From assembly GCF_039962115.1 (NCBI RefSeq), contig NZ_JAMPKJ010000039.1, positions 1 through 56,647 of the forward strand: 56,647 bases of DNA. Reading direction: 5' to 3'. Origin of the DNA: Funiculus sociatus GB2-C1. GTDB taxonomy: Bacteria > Cyanobacteriota > Cyanobacteriia > Cyanobacteriales > FACHB-T130. A model generated the notes under the pieces. The model made no database searches and had not been told where the DNA came from. It was given only the letters and a program-made list of their open reading frames with translations. The position numbers were made by a program, and so were the translations under genes. Below, in pieces: positions 10,152-19,269 of the stretch (position 1 is the first letter of the stretch; each line of letters begins with the position of its first letter).

Positions 10152-10973
10152 CTAATTTTTCGGCGATGGCTGGGAAAGCGTCGCGTTGTTACTCGGTATC
10201 GGACTAATGGGAACTAGAGGTTCAGTTGCCATGTGTTCCAGCCCAACTGCCTTCAAGAGTTTTGCCCATTCAGATGATATGGCTGAATCTTTCGGGTTTG
10301 ACTGGCGCAAAGCTGCTAGAGTATTCAAAGCGTCGAACCAAATGCCCGCTTCTGCATAAATATCCGGGCGATCCTTGAGTGTGGCTTGCTTTAAATTATT
10401 ATTCAGCGTGGCGTTGAGTGGCACACGCCGAATCCACCCTTCTACAAAAATATTAGGCGATCGCTCTAGCGGATTGCACAGTATCGATAAGAACCAATGA
10501 TAATTCTTTCCAACTTCTAAGGGTGGTACATCAGCTGACACTGGGACGCTGACGCTGACAATACCTGACTTTCTAGGCATCATAAAAGTTGTTGCATAAA
10601 TCTCTTTCTCGTTTCCATCCCTCAGCACAAACTCCACTGGCAGGGGCTTGGCTTGGGGAGGCATTGCCGGCAGATAAAATAATAAAACTGGATTTTGAGC
10701 GACTGTAAACCCAATGTTGTTAGCGGGGATGAGCGCAGTTAGTGGCTTTTTTGCTATAGGACAGTTCCCACCGCGCGTTCCTCCTCCTTCCCGTCGTCCT
10801 GGTGCGCTAATGTTGACTGGAGGTTCGTAATCAGCAACTAACAAGCGCTGTGGGATTGCGTGGGCGCTTTTTGGCTCCAGTGTGCCTATCAACGTTGAGA
10901 AACCCGTCAGTAGCACCAGTTCCATAGATAAGGCTATGGATTTTCTTACAACAGGGGACTTCATCCAGGCCAT
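10152..10973 (-). CDS. DUF928 protein (copy A)
   Basis: 273 residues. A long signal-like N-terminus ends SAHA near residue 39. The DUF928 body shows the family pattern: a Gly/Arg-rich segment ending in Cys (GGGTRGGNC), LTALIPANNIGFTVAQNP, a strand-rich core with VSVSVPVSADVPPLEVGK, the YHWFLSILC strand with a second Cys, VEGWIRRV, and a helical tail starting DRPDIYAEAGIWFDAL. DUF928 is an uncharacterised family found mainly in cyanobacteria; I recall it near CHAT and TPS genes. Export to the periplasm or outer membrane is the best guess. It lies next to copy B and upstream of TpsB on the same strand. Confidence 0.85.
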   Translation of the reverse strand: MAWMKSPVVRKSIALSMELVLLTGFSTLIGTLEPKSAHAIPQRLLVADYEPPVNISAPGRREGGGTRGGNCPIAKKPLTALIPANNIGFTVAQNPVLLFYLPAMPPQAKPLPVEFVLRDGNEKEIYATTFMMPRKSGIVSVSVPVSADVPPLEVGKNYHWFLSILCNPLERSPNIFVEGWIRRVPLNATLNNNLKQATLKDRPDIYAEAGIWFDALNTLAALRQSNPKDSAISSEWAKLLKAVGLEHMATEPLVPISPIPSNNATLSQPSPKN

Positions 10974-11353
10974 AACAGAATTGTTCTGAGATAATTTTGA
11001 GTTTTGAATATTTAGGGGTAAACCCCTGATACCATTTGGGATTTTGGCTTGTGAAACCCTAGCCTGTAGGGAGCTTCAGCAAATCGATATGGTATTGCTT
11101 TCCATTGTGGCGCTGTCTTTTGCGGCTAGAAAATACTATCTGTAAAAGGCAGTTATTTGACAATTGAAGAGCCGATGCGTGTGAAGAAGGGCGGGTGTAG
11201 CACTCTGAAATCGTTGAAGCTGTTATGTATTTAGTTTTCCTGTTTGAGAGCGATCGCTTTCTGGAATTGGGAAAAAGTTAGGAGTTAAGAGTTAAAAGCT
11301 CCTTTGGCCTCGTAACTCATAACTCATAACTTTCTTACAGAGGCGATTTTGTG
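10974..11353. other. Spacer between DUF928 copies, with heptamer-type repeats
   Basis: No gene is supported. AGGGG TAAA CCCCT (11014-11027) is a small hairpin. From about 11275 to 11334 the sequence carries tandem near-repeats (TTAGGAGTTAAGAGTTAA and later AACTCATAACTCATAAC), the same style as the blocks at 6203, 51775 and 55097. The sequence just upstream of the copy A start (AACAATTCTGTT before ATG) closely matches that of copy B. Confidence 0.4.
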
Positions 11354-12175
11354 TTAATTCGGACTAGCTGCGCCCTGAGTCAGAGGCTCTTTAGCAACCG
11401 GGTCTAAGTCTGCTGACTTCAGCAATTTTTCCCAAGCATACTCCAAATTACGATCGTTGGGACGCAAGCGACGTAGATCCATCAATGTTTCCAGCGTCTC
11501 ATACCAAAAGTTAGCTTTTGCATACAAAGCAACGCGCTCCTGTAGACTTGCCTGCTGGAGTTTATTGTTAAGCTCTGGAGCTACGGCGACGCGCTTTATC
11601 CATCCCCAGACCGCTATATCTTGTTCGCGGTCTTTAGCATTACAAATTACGTTCACTTCCCAATAATATTGCTCGTCCTGCCGTAGGGGTGGAACATCGG
11701 CGGAGGCAGGCAGTTGCAAGCTCAAAATGCCAGGAGTGCCTTTGATGGCAAATCTGTTTTTGTAAACCTCTTTGCCGTCTTCGTCTTTTTCTTTCAGCAC
11801 AAACTCCACCTCTTTGGCGGTTGTTGGTGGCATATACCAAAAGAAACTTGGATAGTCGGCTGATGTCAGACCCACGCCCACTGACCCATCACCTGATCTT
11901 TTGGGGATCAAGGCGGTGAGTTGCTTACTATTATTCCCGACAAAATTATTACTATTATTGACCATGCAACCTCCGTTGCCGCGTGTTGCACCCTGTTCTC
12001 TGCCGTCAGGGTTGCCACGCTCTGGCGGCGTGTATCCCCAACTATCCGGAAGGCTGCGACTGAGCGAGGAAGATTGTGATTGTAGTTGTGCCTGTGCGGG
12101 AACGTTCAGAGCCAGCCCCAGCGAGAAGGAAACAACTAAGGTTGTAATACTTGAGTAGCGTTTAATCTGAGCCAT
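11354..12175 (-). CDS. DUF928 protein (copy B)
   Basis: 273 residues from ATG at 12175, the same length as copy A. The frame stays open 111 codons further upstream, but MAQIKRYSSITTLVVSFSLG... ending NVPAQAQ is a clean signal peptide. The bases before this ATG (AACAATTCTATT) match those before copy A, so the downstream start is preferred. Family features match copy A: GATRGNGGC, LTALIPKR, LSLQLPASADVPPLRQDE, YYWEVNVIC, WGWIKRV, and a helical tail from ERVALYAKANFWYETL. The two are diverged tandem duplicates. Function unknown; an envelope role linked to the TPS-CHAT set is inferred. Confidence 0.85.
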   Translation of the reverse strand: MAQIKRYSSITTLVVSFSLGLALNVPAQAQLQSQSSSLSRSLPDSWGYTPPERGNPDGREQGATRGNGGCMVNNSNNFVGNNSKQLTALIPKRSGDGSVGVGLTSADYPSFFWYMPPTTAKEVEFVLKEKDEDGKEVYKNRFAIKGTPGILSLQLPASADVPPLRQDEQYYWEVNVICNAKDREQDIAVWGWIKRVAVAPELNNKLQQASLQERVALYAKANFWYETLETLMDLRRLRPNDRNLEYAWEKLLKSADLDPVAKEPLTQGAASPN

Positions 12176-12889
12176 AATAGAATTGTTTTCTGTTGACACT
12201 TTCCAAGGCTTTAGCCGTGGGATGTTCGCTTCAACGAGTCCGTTTAACAAATTGAAACTGTTTCCAAGTTGCCTGCGTGGTTTATGTCCCTGTCGGGGCG
12301 TATTGTCATAATCCCCTAATTTTTTCTCTAGCGCAGTGTCCGGCGTCGATGCAAAAACTCTCTCTACTTTGATACCTGAAGAGTCTAGCACTCCAGGCAG
12401 TTTTGGCTGCTGAATCTGCACTCCCTGACGTTGGAAAGGTCTGTTTAACAATCTATCGCTAGATTGATGTTGCTTTGGAGCAGCAAGGCGGTCTGATTGC
12501 GTGTCCATAATTATATCAAACCATCTAAAGAAAATATCTTTTTCTTTTCAAACATCGACTTATAATCTTTACGCTTGTTGCAAGAATCCCCATTGGGAGG
12601 GATTTAGGCGCAATTAAGCCATCTCAAAATTAGCTGGGTCATCATTTATGTATGATGCCCTGACGGTCGCCTGAGTTCCCAATTGACACAGACCAATAAA
12701 ATATTACTCAGGTTCGCACAGAGGAATTGTCTTGGTTGCAATTATGGTAACTTGGGCTGCTTTCTTAGGGTCAAACCAATTTTAGATTGGCCTTGAATCC
12801 ATCATCGGAGGCACATAAACTCCGATGAGGCAAAATCGCTCAGACTCGGCTTGGTGTCCACTCCTACATTATCTTCACTGAGATTTAAG
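12176..12889. other. Divergent intergenic region
   Basis: Promoter-bearing space between a minus-strand DUF928 gene and a plus-strand transglutaminase-like gene. On the minus strand 12176-12508 is an open extension of the DUF928 frame; it lacks a signal peptide and family similarity, so I treat it as non-coding leader. CATCGGAG (12803-12810) and CTCCGATG (12820-12827) form a hairpin about 60 bp before the start of the plus-strand gene. Confidence 0.35.
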
Positions 12890-14584
12890 ATGATTCCTAA
12901 TTCAGCGTTACAAGTCAAACAGAATCCTTGGCGGCGGACAGTTAGACCGATTGGAGCCTCCGCTTTGCATGGCATGGCTTTTCGGAAAGATGCGCTGATC
13001 GCTATTGACGCTTTTAGCGGATATCTTCTACAAATTGACCCCAAGAGCGACAACACAACTATCCTAAATGCTAATCATCTACCAGATTTTCTGGGTGTGA
13101 CTGGCTTGGCTCTTTGGGAAGACACTCTTTGGTGTACACAGGACGATAGTGTTTTCTTTTGTACAGATGCACTTAATGCGATCGCAACAACTGATTTGAC
13201 ACCGGAACAATTTGTTACGTTGTCCTACCCTGCTGATGGCATTGCTGTTGCGGAATCGACGGTTTACGTTACTTCTCGGAAGTCTGGCTATATTCTAGTT
13301 TTTAGCCGCGAGACAGGTAAACAGATTGCCCGGTTTCCGGCACCGGGGGTTGGGGTAGAAAACATTACGGTTAAGGACGAGGAACTTTGGGTTTCCGATG
13401 ATATTGAACAGACGGTTTACTGCTTAGATCGGGCTACAGGGCAAATTAAATTCAGTGTACTGACTCCGTTTGAGCGTCCGACGGGGTTGGCTTTTCACAC
13501 TGAACCGGAAACTGGGCAGGATATTCTTTATGTTGCTTATGCGGGTGAGGAACCGTATATCCGAGATAATCCGAACGCTGACCCCAATTTTGAATTAGCA
13601 TATCGCGATCGCACGTTTATCCACCCCCTATATTTTCACTACAACGAAGCTGAAGGCTATGCTCTCTCTAATGGCTATTTGATTGAGTTGTCCTATGTTG
13701 AGGAACTTTCCCCCCTCGACAATGTGGAGTTAACAGATGTCGAATGGCGAATTGCTTTGCCTTCGGAAACTCATCGGCAGAAGGTAAGGACAATTGAATG
13801 GGTGGGATTGCCTTTTACTGAGGAAATTCAGGACGGACAGCGCGTGGCTGTGTTCAAATTTGACAGTTTGAAAACAGGCGATCGCCATATATTCGGTTGG
13901 AAAGCTTTGCTAGAAGTCTGGAGCATCAAATATCGCCTCACACCCAGAGATGCTGAAAAGCTTCCGGATCTATCGCCATTGCAGGATAAATATCTGGTGG
14001 ATGATGACGACTTGGCAATGGACACAGATATTATCCGCAGTGCTGCTAAAGATGCAATTGGCACTGAAACTAATCTACTGCGGAAAATTTACAAAATTCG
14101 CAACTTTACTTACGATGCGCTCTCCTACGGCATTAAACCTCACATTGATTCACCAGATGTTGCTTTAGAAAGGGGCGTTGGTTCCTGCGGCGAATATCTA
14201 GGTGTTTTACTGGCGCTGTCACGACTTAATGGGATTGCTTGTCGCACTGTTGGACGCTACAAATGCCCTCCCCATCCTGAATTAAAGAATGTGCCGTTGC
14301 AACCGGACTTTAATCATGTCTGGATGGAGTTTTATTTGCCTGGTTTTGGTTGGTTGCCGATGGAATCAAATCCTGATGATGTTGTGGATAAAGGCCCTTA
14401 TCCATCGAGGTTTTTTATGGGTCTTTCTTGGTATCACGCTGAGATTGGCAAAGGTATCACGTTTGAAAGTTTGATGAGCCAGGGAGAGAGAGTTAATAAG
14501 CAGGAAGTTTCTATTGGCGATTTAGCTCTGAATCATGTAATATTCACCATTCTGGAGGAATTACAACCTGGAGGCGAAGGATGA
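12890..14584 (+). CDS. Beta-propeller plus transglutaminase-like (papain-fold) protein
   Basis: 564 residues from ATG at 12890; a TTG 13 codons upstream is also in frame. Residues ~20-230 have propeller-like repeats (ALIAIDAFSGYLLQID, STVYVTSRKSGYILVFSRE, EELWVSDDIEQTVYCLDRAT). A strand-rich middle part follows, and residues ~385-560 match the transglutaminase core: Cys433 in GVGSCGEYLGV, His476 in FNHVWMEFY, and an acidic residue in WLPMESNPDD. The usual Asp of a WxPxD pattern reads Glu here, so the third catalytic position is uncertain. No signal peptide is visible, so it is probably cytosolic. Bacterial members can be proteases or amide-forming enzymes; the substrate cannot be told. Confidence 0.8.
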   Translation: MIPNSALQVKQNPWRRTVRPIGASALHGMAFRKDALIAIDAFSGYLLQIDPKSDNTTILNANHLPDFLGVTGLALWEDTLWCTQDDSVFFCTDALNAIATTDLTPEQFVTLSYPADGIAVAESTVYVTSRKSGYILVFSRETGKQIARFPAPGVGVENITVKDEELWVSDDIEQTVYCLDRATGQIKFSVLTPFERPTGLAFHTEPETGQDILYVAYAGEEPYIRDNPNADPNFELAYRDRTFIHPLYFHYNEAEGYALSNGYLIELSYVEELSPLDNVELTDVEWRIALPSETHRQKVRTIEWVGLPFTEEIQDGQRVAVFKFDSLKTGDRHIFGWKALLEVWSIKYRLTPRDAEKLPDLSPLQDKYLVDDDDLAMDTDIIRSAAKDAIGTETNLLRKIYKIRNFTYDALSYGIKPHIDSPDVALERGVGSCGEYLGVLLALSRLNGIACRTVGRYKCPPHPELKNVPLQPDFNHVWMEFYLPGFGWLPMESNPDDVVDKGPYPSRFFMGLSWYHAEIGKGITFESLMSQGERVNKQEVSIGDLALNHVIFTILEELQPGGEG

Positions 14585-14609
14585 AGAATGAGGGATGATA
14601 TCATGTCCG

Positions 14610-14703
14610 GTTAATTACCTATAACTAAGAGGAACCTGGAAACCCTCTAGGAAGATCGGGGAGGCGATGGCGGGGCTGGGTTCTTTTATCACAGGTAATC
14701 AAC
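14610..14703 (+). ncRNA. Candidate small structured RNA (possibly Yfr2-like)
   Basis: GTTAATTACCTAT (14610-14622) pairs with ACAGGTAATCAAC (14691-14703) in 11 of 13 positions. Inside it AAGAGGAACC (14627-14636) pairs with GGGTTCTTTT (14678-14687), counting G-U pairs, with an alternative AGAGG/CCTCT hairpin whose loop carries ACCTGGAAAC. The G-rich centre (ATCGGGGAGGCG) stays open. A strong terminator follows at 14748-14782 with no reading frame between, as expected for a small RNA gene on the plus strand. The G-rich loop and CTGGAAAC remind me of the cyanobacterial Yfr2 family, but this is from memory. A leader of the downstream ferritin-like gene is the alternative. Confidence 0.45.
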
Positions 14704-14747
14704 TGCGCTTGATATGAATTGATTTATCCTTCTTTATAAAATTACTT

Positions 14748-14782
14748 AAGTAGGTAGGTCGCGTGACTTATCTACTTTTTTT
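14748..14782 (+). terminator. Strong intrinsic terminator
   Basis: AAGTAGGTAGGTC (14748-14760) and GACTTATCTACTT (14765-14777) form a 13-bp stem with two G-U pairs and a GCGT loop, followed by a run of T to 14782. It ends the candidate small RNA at 14610-14703, or the transglutaminase transcript reading through it. Confidence 0.75.
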
Positions 14783-15038
14783 ATTTTAAATTTTCCTGAT
14801 ATTGCCCGCATAGGTCAATGTTGAAACTGTCACAAACTTTTCCTGATATTCAAGTGCCTGCATAAATAATAACTTAATACTAAATTTACTTTGTTCAACA
14901 GTGGCAGGAAATTACTCTTAAGAATTTTATATCTTAATAAGAGATTTAGTTAGTTTTGATTCTCATAAAAACTATTGTAATTAAGGAAACTATTGGCACA
15001 AAAATGTTAATAAAAAAGTTATCAAGAATTTATTAAGC

Positions 15039-16001
15039 ATGGAATGTGAGAAAATGGAAAAATCTAAAATTGCCAAGCAAACGATTGATTTAGCAGGATA
15101 TAAATACCAAGAGCCGCATTATTTACAAACGCGATCGCGTATTAACTTGCTGGTGGAAAGATATCTATCAATAGACATTCTCCAGAATTGCCTAGTAGAT
15201 TTACCCAGACAGTTTGAAAAACCACATCAGCGACCTTGGCAACCGATTGATTGGCAAGCAATTAAGCCAGATCAAATTATAGGTGTTAAACCTGCGCTAT
15301 TTACAGCCGCGATCGCTAATGCGGTGGAAATAGAAACGCCGATTCGCGCTTATGCCAAAGAAAGCTGGGATTATTTGCAGGCAACCCATCCCCAAATGGC
15401 AAAATTTGTAGGCGGCACATTTGCGGCGGATGGAACGGTGCTAGAGGTAGGATTATGGGAGAAAGAAGAAAGACAGCACCGACCTGCTTTTAGCAAAATA
15501 TATCAAGAATTGACAGGGGAAAAACTAAATCCGCAGTCAAACTCTGTCCAAGGTTACGAATCTAGCGGCAATATTCGGGAAGATGTATATAAACACGCAC
15601 TCAGCAGAATTACCACCGAATGGGGCGCAACTTCTGTATATCTGTGGTTAATGGCGCACTCAACAGGAGCATTACAACAAGCGATCGCGCAACCCCTACA
15701 AGACGAGATCAATCATCTGGCAAAATTTTGGGGGATCAGCCGTTGGGCTTTTGGAGATTCTTATCTGACTCGCTTGCGGGGTACTACTAAAAATTTAATG
15801 AGTCTTCTGCAACACCACCAAGGCGAACGCACTCACACCAAGGAACTATTGCAATTAGGATATGCCTTGTACGCTGTAGAACTGGTGTTTACATTTGCGC
15901 GATTGATGGTGCAGTTGCGTCGGTGGAACCAAACTCTAAGTAATGAGGATCTTGTAAAGTTGTTTGGCTTACCGCCACACGAGAGATTAGCTGCTAGTTG
16001 A
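15039..16001 (+). CDS. Ferritin-like (putative di-iron) protein
   Basis: 320 residues from ATG at 15039; an ATG at 15054 preceded by GTGAG is an alternative. The middle shows the spacing of a di-iron four-helix bundle: Glu near 97-108, then E144-R-Q-H147 (context WEKEERQHRPAF), Glu194 (TTEWGATSVY) and E223-I-N-H226 (PLQDEINHLAKFWG), i.e. E...ExxH...E...ExxH. Such sites bind two irons in ferritins, desaturases and related oxidases. No transmembrane helix is clear. The substrate is unknown; iron storage is less likely given the length and lack of ferritin identity. It follows a candidate RNA plus terminator, and hisA follows 80 bp later on the same strand. Confidence 0.65.
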   Translation: MECEKMEKSKIAKQTIDLAGYKYQEPHYLQTRSRINLLVERYLSIDILQNCLVDLPRQFEKPHQRPWQPIDWQAIKPDQIIGVKPALFTAAIANAVEIETPIRAYAKESWDYLQATHPQMAKFVGGTFAADGTVLEVGLWEKEERQHRPAFSKIYQELTGEKLNPQSNSVQGYESSGNIREDVYKHALSRITTEWGATSVYLWLMAHSTGALQQAIAQPLQDEINHLAKFWGISRWAFGDSYLTRLRGTTKNLMSLLQHHQGERTHTKELLQLGYALYAVELVFTFARLMVQLRRWNQTLSNEDLVKLFGLPPHERLAAS

Positions 16002-16080
16002 TAGCCTATTAACTGTTAGTCTTTATTGAGTAGGGTAGACATTGGCTATTCTACTGACTTGATTATTTAAATAGCGGAAG

Positions 16081-16854
16081 ATGAATGTAATTCCAGCGAT
16101 CGATCTGCTAGAAGGGCGGTGTGTGCGATTGTATCAGGGAGACTACGAGCGATCGCAAGTTTTTGACAACAACCCCGCTCATGTAGCTAAACTCTGGGTA
16201 GACCAAGGAGCAACCCAGCTGCATATTGTAGACCTTGACGGCGCTAAAACTGGCTCTCTGGTAAATCGGCAGGCAATTGAAGCGATATTACAAGCGGTGC
16301 AAGTGCCAGTACAAGTTGGGGGTGGCTTGCGCGACAAAAGCGCAGTTCGTCAGCTGCTAGACATGGGCGTTGAACGGGTAATTTTGGGAACCGTTGCAGT
16401 TGAACAACCCCAGGTGGTAGAACAACTTTGCCAAGAATTTCCTGGGCAAATTATTGTGGGAATCGATGCTCGTAATGGAAAAGTTGCCACTAGAGGCTGG
16501 TTAGAAACTTCTGAAGTTAGGGCAATTGACTTGGCTAAGCAGATGCAACATCTGGGGACAGCTGCGATTATCTACACCGATATTCATCGCGATGGCACCC
16601 TTTCCGGGCCAAACTTAGAAGCATTAAGAGAACTCGCTAATGCTGTCTCAATTCCCATCATTGCTTCTGGCGGTGTCAGTTCCATTACTGACCTCTTGAG
16701 TTTGCTAGCTCTTGAACCTTTGGGAGTAAGCGGCGTTATCGTTGGCAGAGCCATCTACACTGGTGATGTTTCGCTCAAATCAGCCATACAAGCAGTGGGA
16801 CAAGGACGTATTCAGGATGTCCCCCCAGATTTAGGCTTTTCCACCTTTGCTTAA
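16081..16854 (+). CDS. hisA: ProFAR isomerase of histidine biosynthesis
   Basis: 257 residues, a (beta/alpha)8 barrel of standard length. It converts ProFAR to PRFAR, the fourth step of histidine synthesis. Visible signatures are the first strand with catalytic Asp ([20 protein letters not shown]), the phosphate-binding QVGGGLRD, the second-half catalytic segment [16 protein letters not shown], and the second phosphate site IASGGVSS...[11 protein letters not shown]. No other his gene is adjacent, as is common in cyanobacteria. The gene ends just before a GTTCCCAG-type palindrome that may act as terminator. Confidence 0.97.
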   Translation: MNVIPAIDLLEGRCVRLYQGDYERSQVFDNNPAHVAKLWVDQGATQLHIVDLDGAKTGSLVNRQAIEAILQAVQVPVQVGGGLRDKSAVRQLLDMGVERVILGTVAVEQPQVVEQLCQEFPGQIIVGIDARNGKVATRGWLETSEVRAIDLAKQMQHLGTAAIIYTDIHRDGTLSGPNLEALRELANAVSIPIIASGGVSSITDLLSLLALEPLGVSGVIVGRAIYTGDVSLKSAIQAVGQGRIQDVPPDLGFSTFA

Positions 16855-16862
16855 TTAACTCT

Positions 16863-16887
16863 AGTTCCCAGCCTCAGCCTGGGAACT
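16863..16887. repeat. Palindrome AGTTCCCAG-N7-CTGGGAACT
   Basis: Nine-base perfect arms (16863-16871 and 16879-16887) around CCTCAGC, directly after hisA. The eight-base core is identical to that at 7577-7599 after tgt; a cousin with GTTACCAGG arms lies at 29742-29770. It may act as a transcript 3' end; there is no T run. Confidence 0.55.
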
Positions 16888-17028
16888 CTCATCTAGAGTC
16901 TCTCCCTCCTGAGTAAAACGTAGATTGAGCCATTGGAACCTCACCCAACATCTAGTAAGCAAGCGTGAGTTATTGACTTTCCAGACGGTAGGCCCAACCT
17001 ACGAATTACTACAAATTACTTAACTTTT

Positions 17029-19269
17029 TCATACTGCTTCGTCATGTGGTAGCTGTACCGGAAGCTCAATATAGAATTCTGTTCCTTCTCCCGGTTTTGA
17101 TTGGCAACTTAGAACACCGCCGTGTTTTTCGACAACAATTTGATAGCTGATTGATAAACCTAATCCCGTACCTTGTCCTACTGGTTTCGTAGTAAAGAAT
17201 GGGTCAAATATATTTTGCTGCACATGGGGCGGTATCCCAGGCCCATTGTCAGCAATTCTGATTACCACTTTATGGTCATCTACCATTTCTGTGCGAATCT
17301 GAATGATAGGAGCGTTAGTTGTCAGTTGTCCGTTGTCGGTTTCTCCACAGTCCATTGACTCTTCCAGGGCATCAACAGCATTACTCAAGATATTCATAAA
17401 TACCTGATTGAGTTGCCCAGCATAGCACTCCACTATTGGTAGATTACTATAATCTTTGATGATCTGGATATGTGGTCGTCCTGCTTTAGGTTTCAGGCGA
17501 TGCTGTAATAAAAGTAGGGTATTGTCAATTCCATTGTGTAAATCAAAAGGCTCTCTTGCTGCTTTATCTACACGGGAGAAATTACGCAGTGACAGAACAA
17601 TTTGACGAATGCGCTCTGCTCCTACCAACATTGAGTTCATCAGTTTTGGCAGGTCTTCGCTGACGAAATCTAAGTCAATCTCTTCTAGGGCTTCTTTAAT
17701 TACTGGTGTTGCGTTGGGATATTGCTGCTGGTAGAGGCGAATAAGGTGGAGCAACTCTTGAGTGTATTCAGTGGCGTAGGGAAGATTGCCGTAGATGAAG
17801 GAAACAGGGTTGTTAATTTCATGGGCCACGCCAGCCACTAACTGCCCCAAACTGGACATTTTTTCGGTTTGAACAAGTTGGGTTTGAGTTTGTTGCAGTT
17901 CATACAAAGCTTGTTCTAGCTGAGTTGCTTTTTCTCTCAGTTGCGCTTCCGATTTTATTAATGCTGCCTCGGCTAGCTTTCGATCTGTGATGTCGCGAGA
18001 GTTGACCACCATGCGGACTCCCGGTGCATCCATTAGGAGATTGCTATGGGTTGATTCTATATAACGCCATGAGCCATCTTTATGCCGAAACCGAAATTCA
18101 ATTGTTAAAGCGGTTGTGGGATTTTGCAGAACTTCTTGAAAGTCTTTTTCTAAAAAGGGGATGTCATCTGTGTGAACAAAGTCAAATGTATTTTTGCCAA
18201 TTAATTCTTTTGGCTTATATCCTAAAATGCGTTCGATGGCAGGACTGGCATATTTAATGGTGCCGTCGCCTTCCAAAATGGTGATCAGGTTGGAGCTATT
18301 TTGCAGAAGACTTCGCCATTTGGCTTCGTTCTGCCCCCAAACCACAGCTTCCCGCTTGCGTTCTTCTTCAACGCTAATAGCAGAGGCAATAATCCCCATC
18401 AGCTTTTTGTCAGCTTCACAGGGAATAAATTGATTTTGATATGCTACGCATACTGAGCCGATGTATTCACCAGCGCATTTGACAGCTTGCCCAATATAGG
18501 TTTGCAATTGGTAGGGAATTACCCAATTGTCACTTTCGGCATAGGGAGTGTTTTGCAAATCTTGAACTACAAAAGTTTGGTCGCTGCTTTGCTGGATAAC
18601 GTCATAGCAAATGTTGCCTTCCGGTTCTCTGACATTGGAGAAGTCTGGCGGCGTTTGCGACTGTCCCCATGCCCATAGCAAGCCTTCATGCAGTCGATTG
18701 TAAACTGCCCAAGCTCCGCCGAGTAAATCTCCTGCCAGTGCTGTGAGACGGTTAATGTTATCATCCGGGTCAGACTTAAGGCTGGAAAAGCACTCATTAA
18801 TTTTTGAGAGTTGTTCGCCTGCCTTTTGGTTGGTGATGTCGCTTAACGTGCAGATGACTTGTTCGACAGTACCATCTGTATTTAACTGCGGTTCGGTATT
18901 CACGGATAGCCAGACGCGATCGCTATTCGTTGGTCGATACACCCCTAAAACTAAATTTCGCAGCGCTTGGCGCGTCGAAAGTAGCAGCAATGCTTGCTTT
19001 GCTCTGACTGGTGCCGTATGGAGTTTCAGCTGAAATGGTGTTCCATTTTCTTGAATAACGTGCCAATCTGAGTCAAGAGGCTCTTGATTTAACAGCTGGC
19101 TTTCGGTTAGCCCCAGCAAGTTCAAGGCCGCTTGATTCATCATGCGGATTTCCCCGCTAACTCCCATTACTAATACACCCACTGGTAATTCTTTGAGGAG
19201 CGCTGGGGGCAGGTTGTCAATCCGGGGCGCTAAGGCACTGCTTTGCTGATTAGTGTGTAAAGGGGGCAT
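17029..19269 (-). CDS. PAS-GAF-PAS sensor histidine kinase
   Basis: 746 residues, soluble, no transmembrane helix. Order: PAS ~20-145 (LPVGVLVMGVSGEIRMMNQA), GAF ~155-300, second PAS/PAC ~315-432 (ITILEGDGTIKYASPAIERI... DRKLAE), a coiled coil ~435-470, then the kinase core. The H-box reads LVAGVAHEINNPVSF with His483; the N-box (NILSNAVDALEE), G1 (DNGPGI) and G2 (GTGLGLSI) are intact, so it should autophosphorylate. The HEINNP form is typical of the HisKA subgroup seen in many cyanobacterial kinases. No response regulator lies adjacent, so its partner is unknown; an Hpt protein lies 690 bp upstream on the same strand. Confidence 0.93.
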   Translation of the reverse strand: MPPLHTNQQSSALAPRIDNLPPALLKELPVGVLVMGVSGEIRMMNQAALNLLGLTESQLLNQEPLDSDWHVIQENGTPFQLKLHTAPVRAKQALLLLSTRQALRNLVLGVYRPTNSDRVWLSVNTEPQLNTDGTVEQVICTLSDITNQKAGEQLSKINECFSSLKSDPDDNINRLTALAGDLLGGAWAVYNRLHEGLLWAWGQSQTPPDFSNVREPEGNICYDVIQQSSDQTFVVQDLQNTPYAESDNWVIPYQLQTYIGQAVKCAGEYIGSVCVAYQNQFIPCEADKKLMGIIASAISVEEERKREAVVWGQNEAKWRSLLQNSSNLITILEGDGTIKYASPAIERILGYKPKELIGKNTFDFVHTDDIPFLEKDFQEVLQNPTTALTIEFRFRHKDGSWRYIESTHSNLLMDAPGVRMVVNSRDITDRKLAEAALIKSEAQLREKATQLEQALYELQQTQTQLVQTEKMSSLGQLVAGVAHEINNPVSFIYGNLPYATEYTQELLHLIRLYQQQYPNATPVIKEALEEIDLDFVSEDLPKLMNSMLVGAERIRQIVLSLRNFSRVDKAAREPFDLHNGIDNTLLLLQHRLKPKAGRPHIQIIKDYSNLPIVECYAGQLNQVFMNILSNAVDALEESMDCGETDNGQLTTNAPIIQIRTEMVDDHKVVIRIADNGPGIPPHVQQNIFDPFFTTKPVGQGTGLGLSISYQIVVEKHGGVLSCQSKPGEGTEFYIELPVQLPHDEAV

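Noticed and set aside
12176-12508. 111-codon N-terminal extension of DUF928 copy B
   Set aside because: The signal peptide and conserved start context lie at 12175; the extension shows no family similarity.
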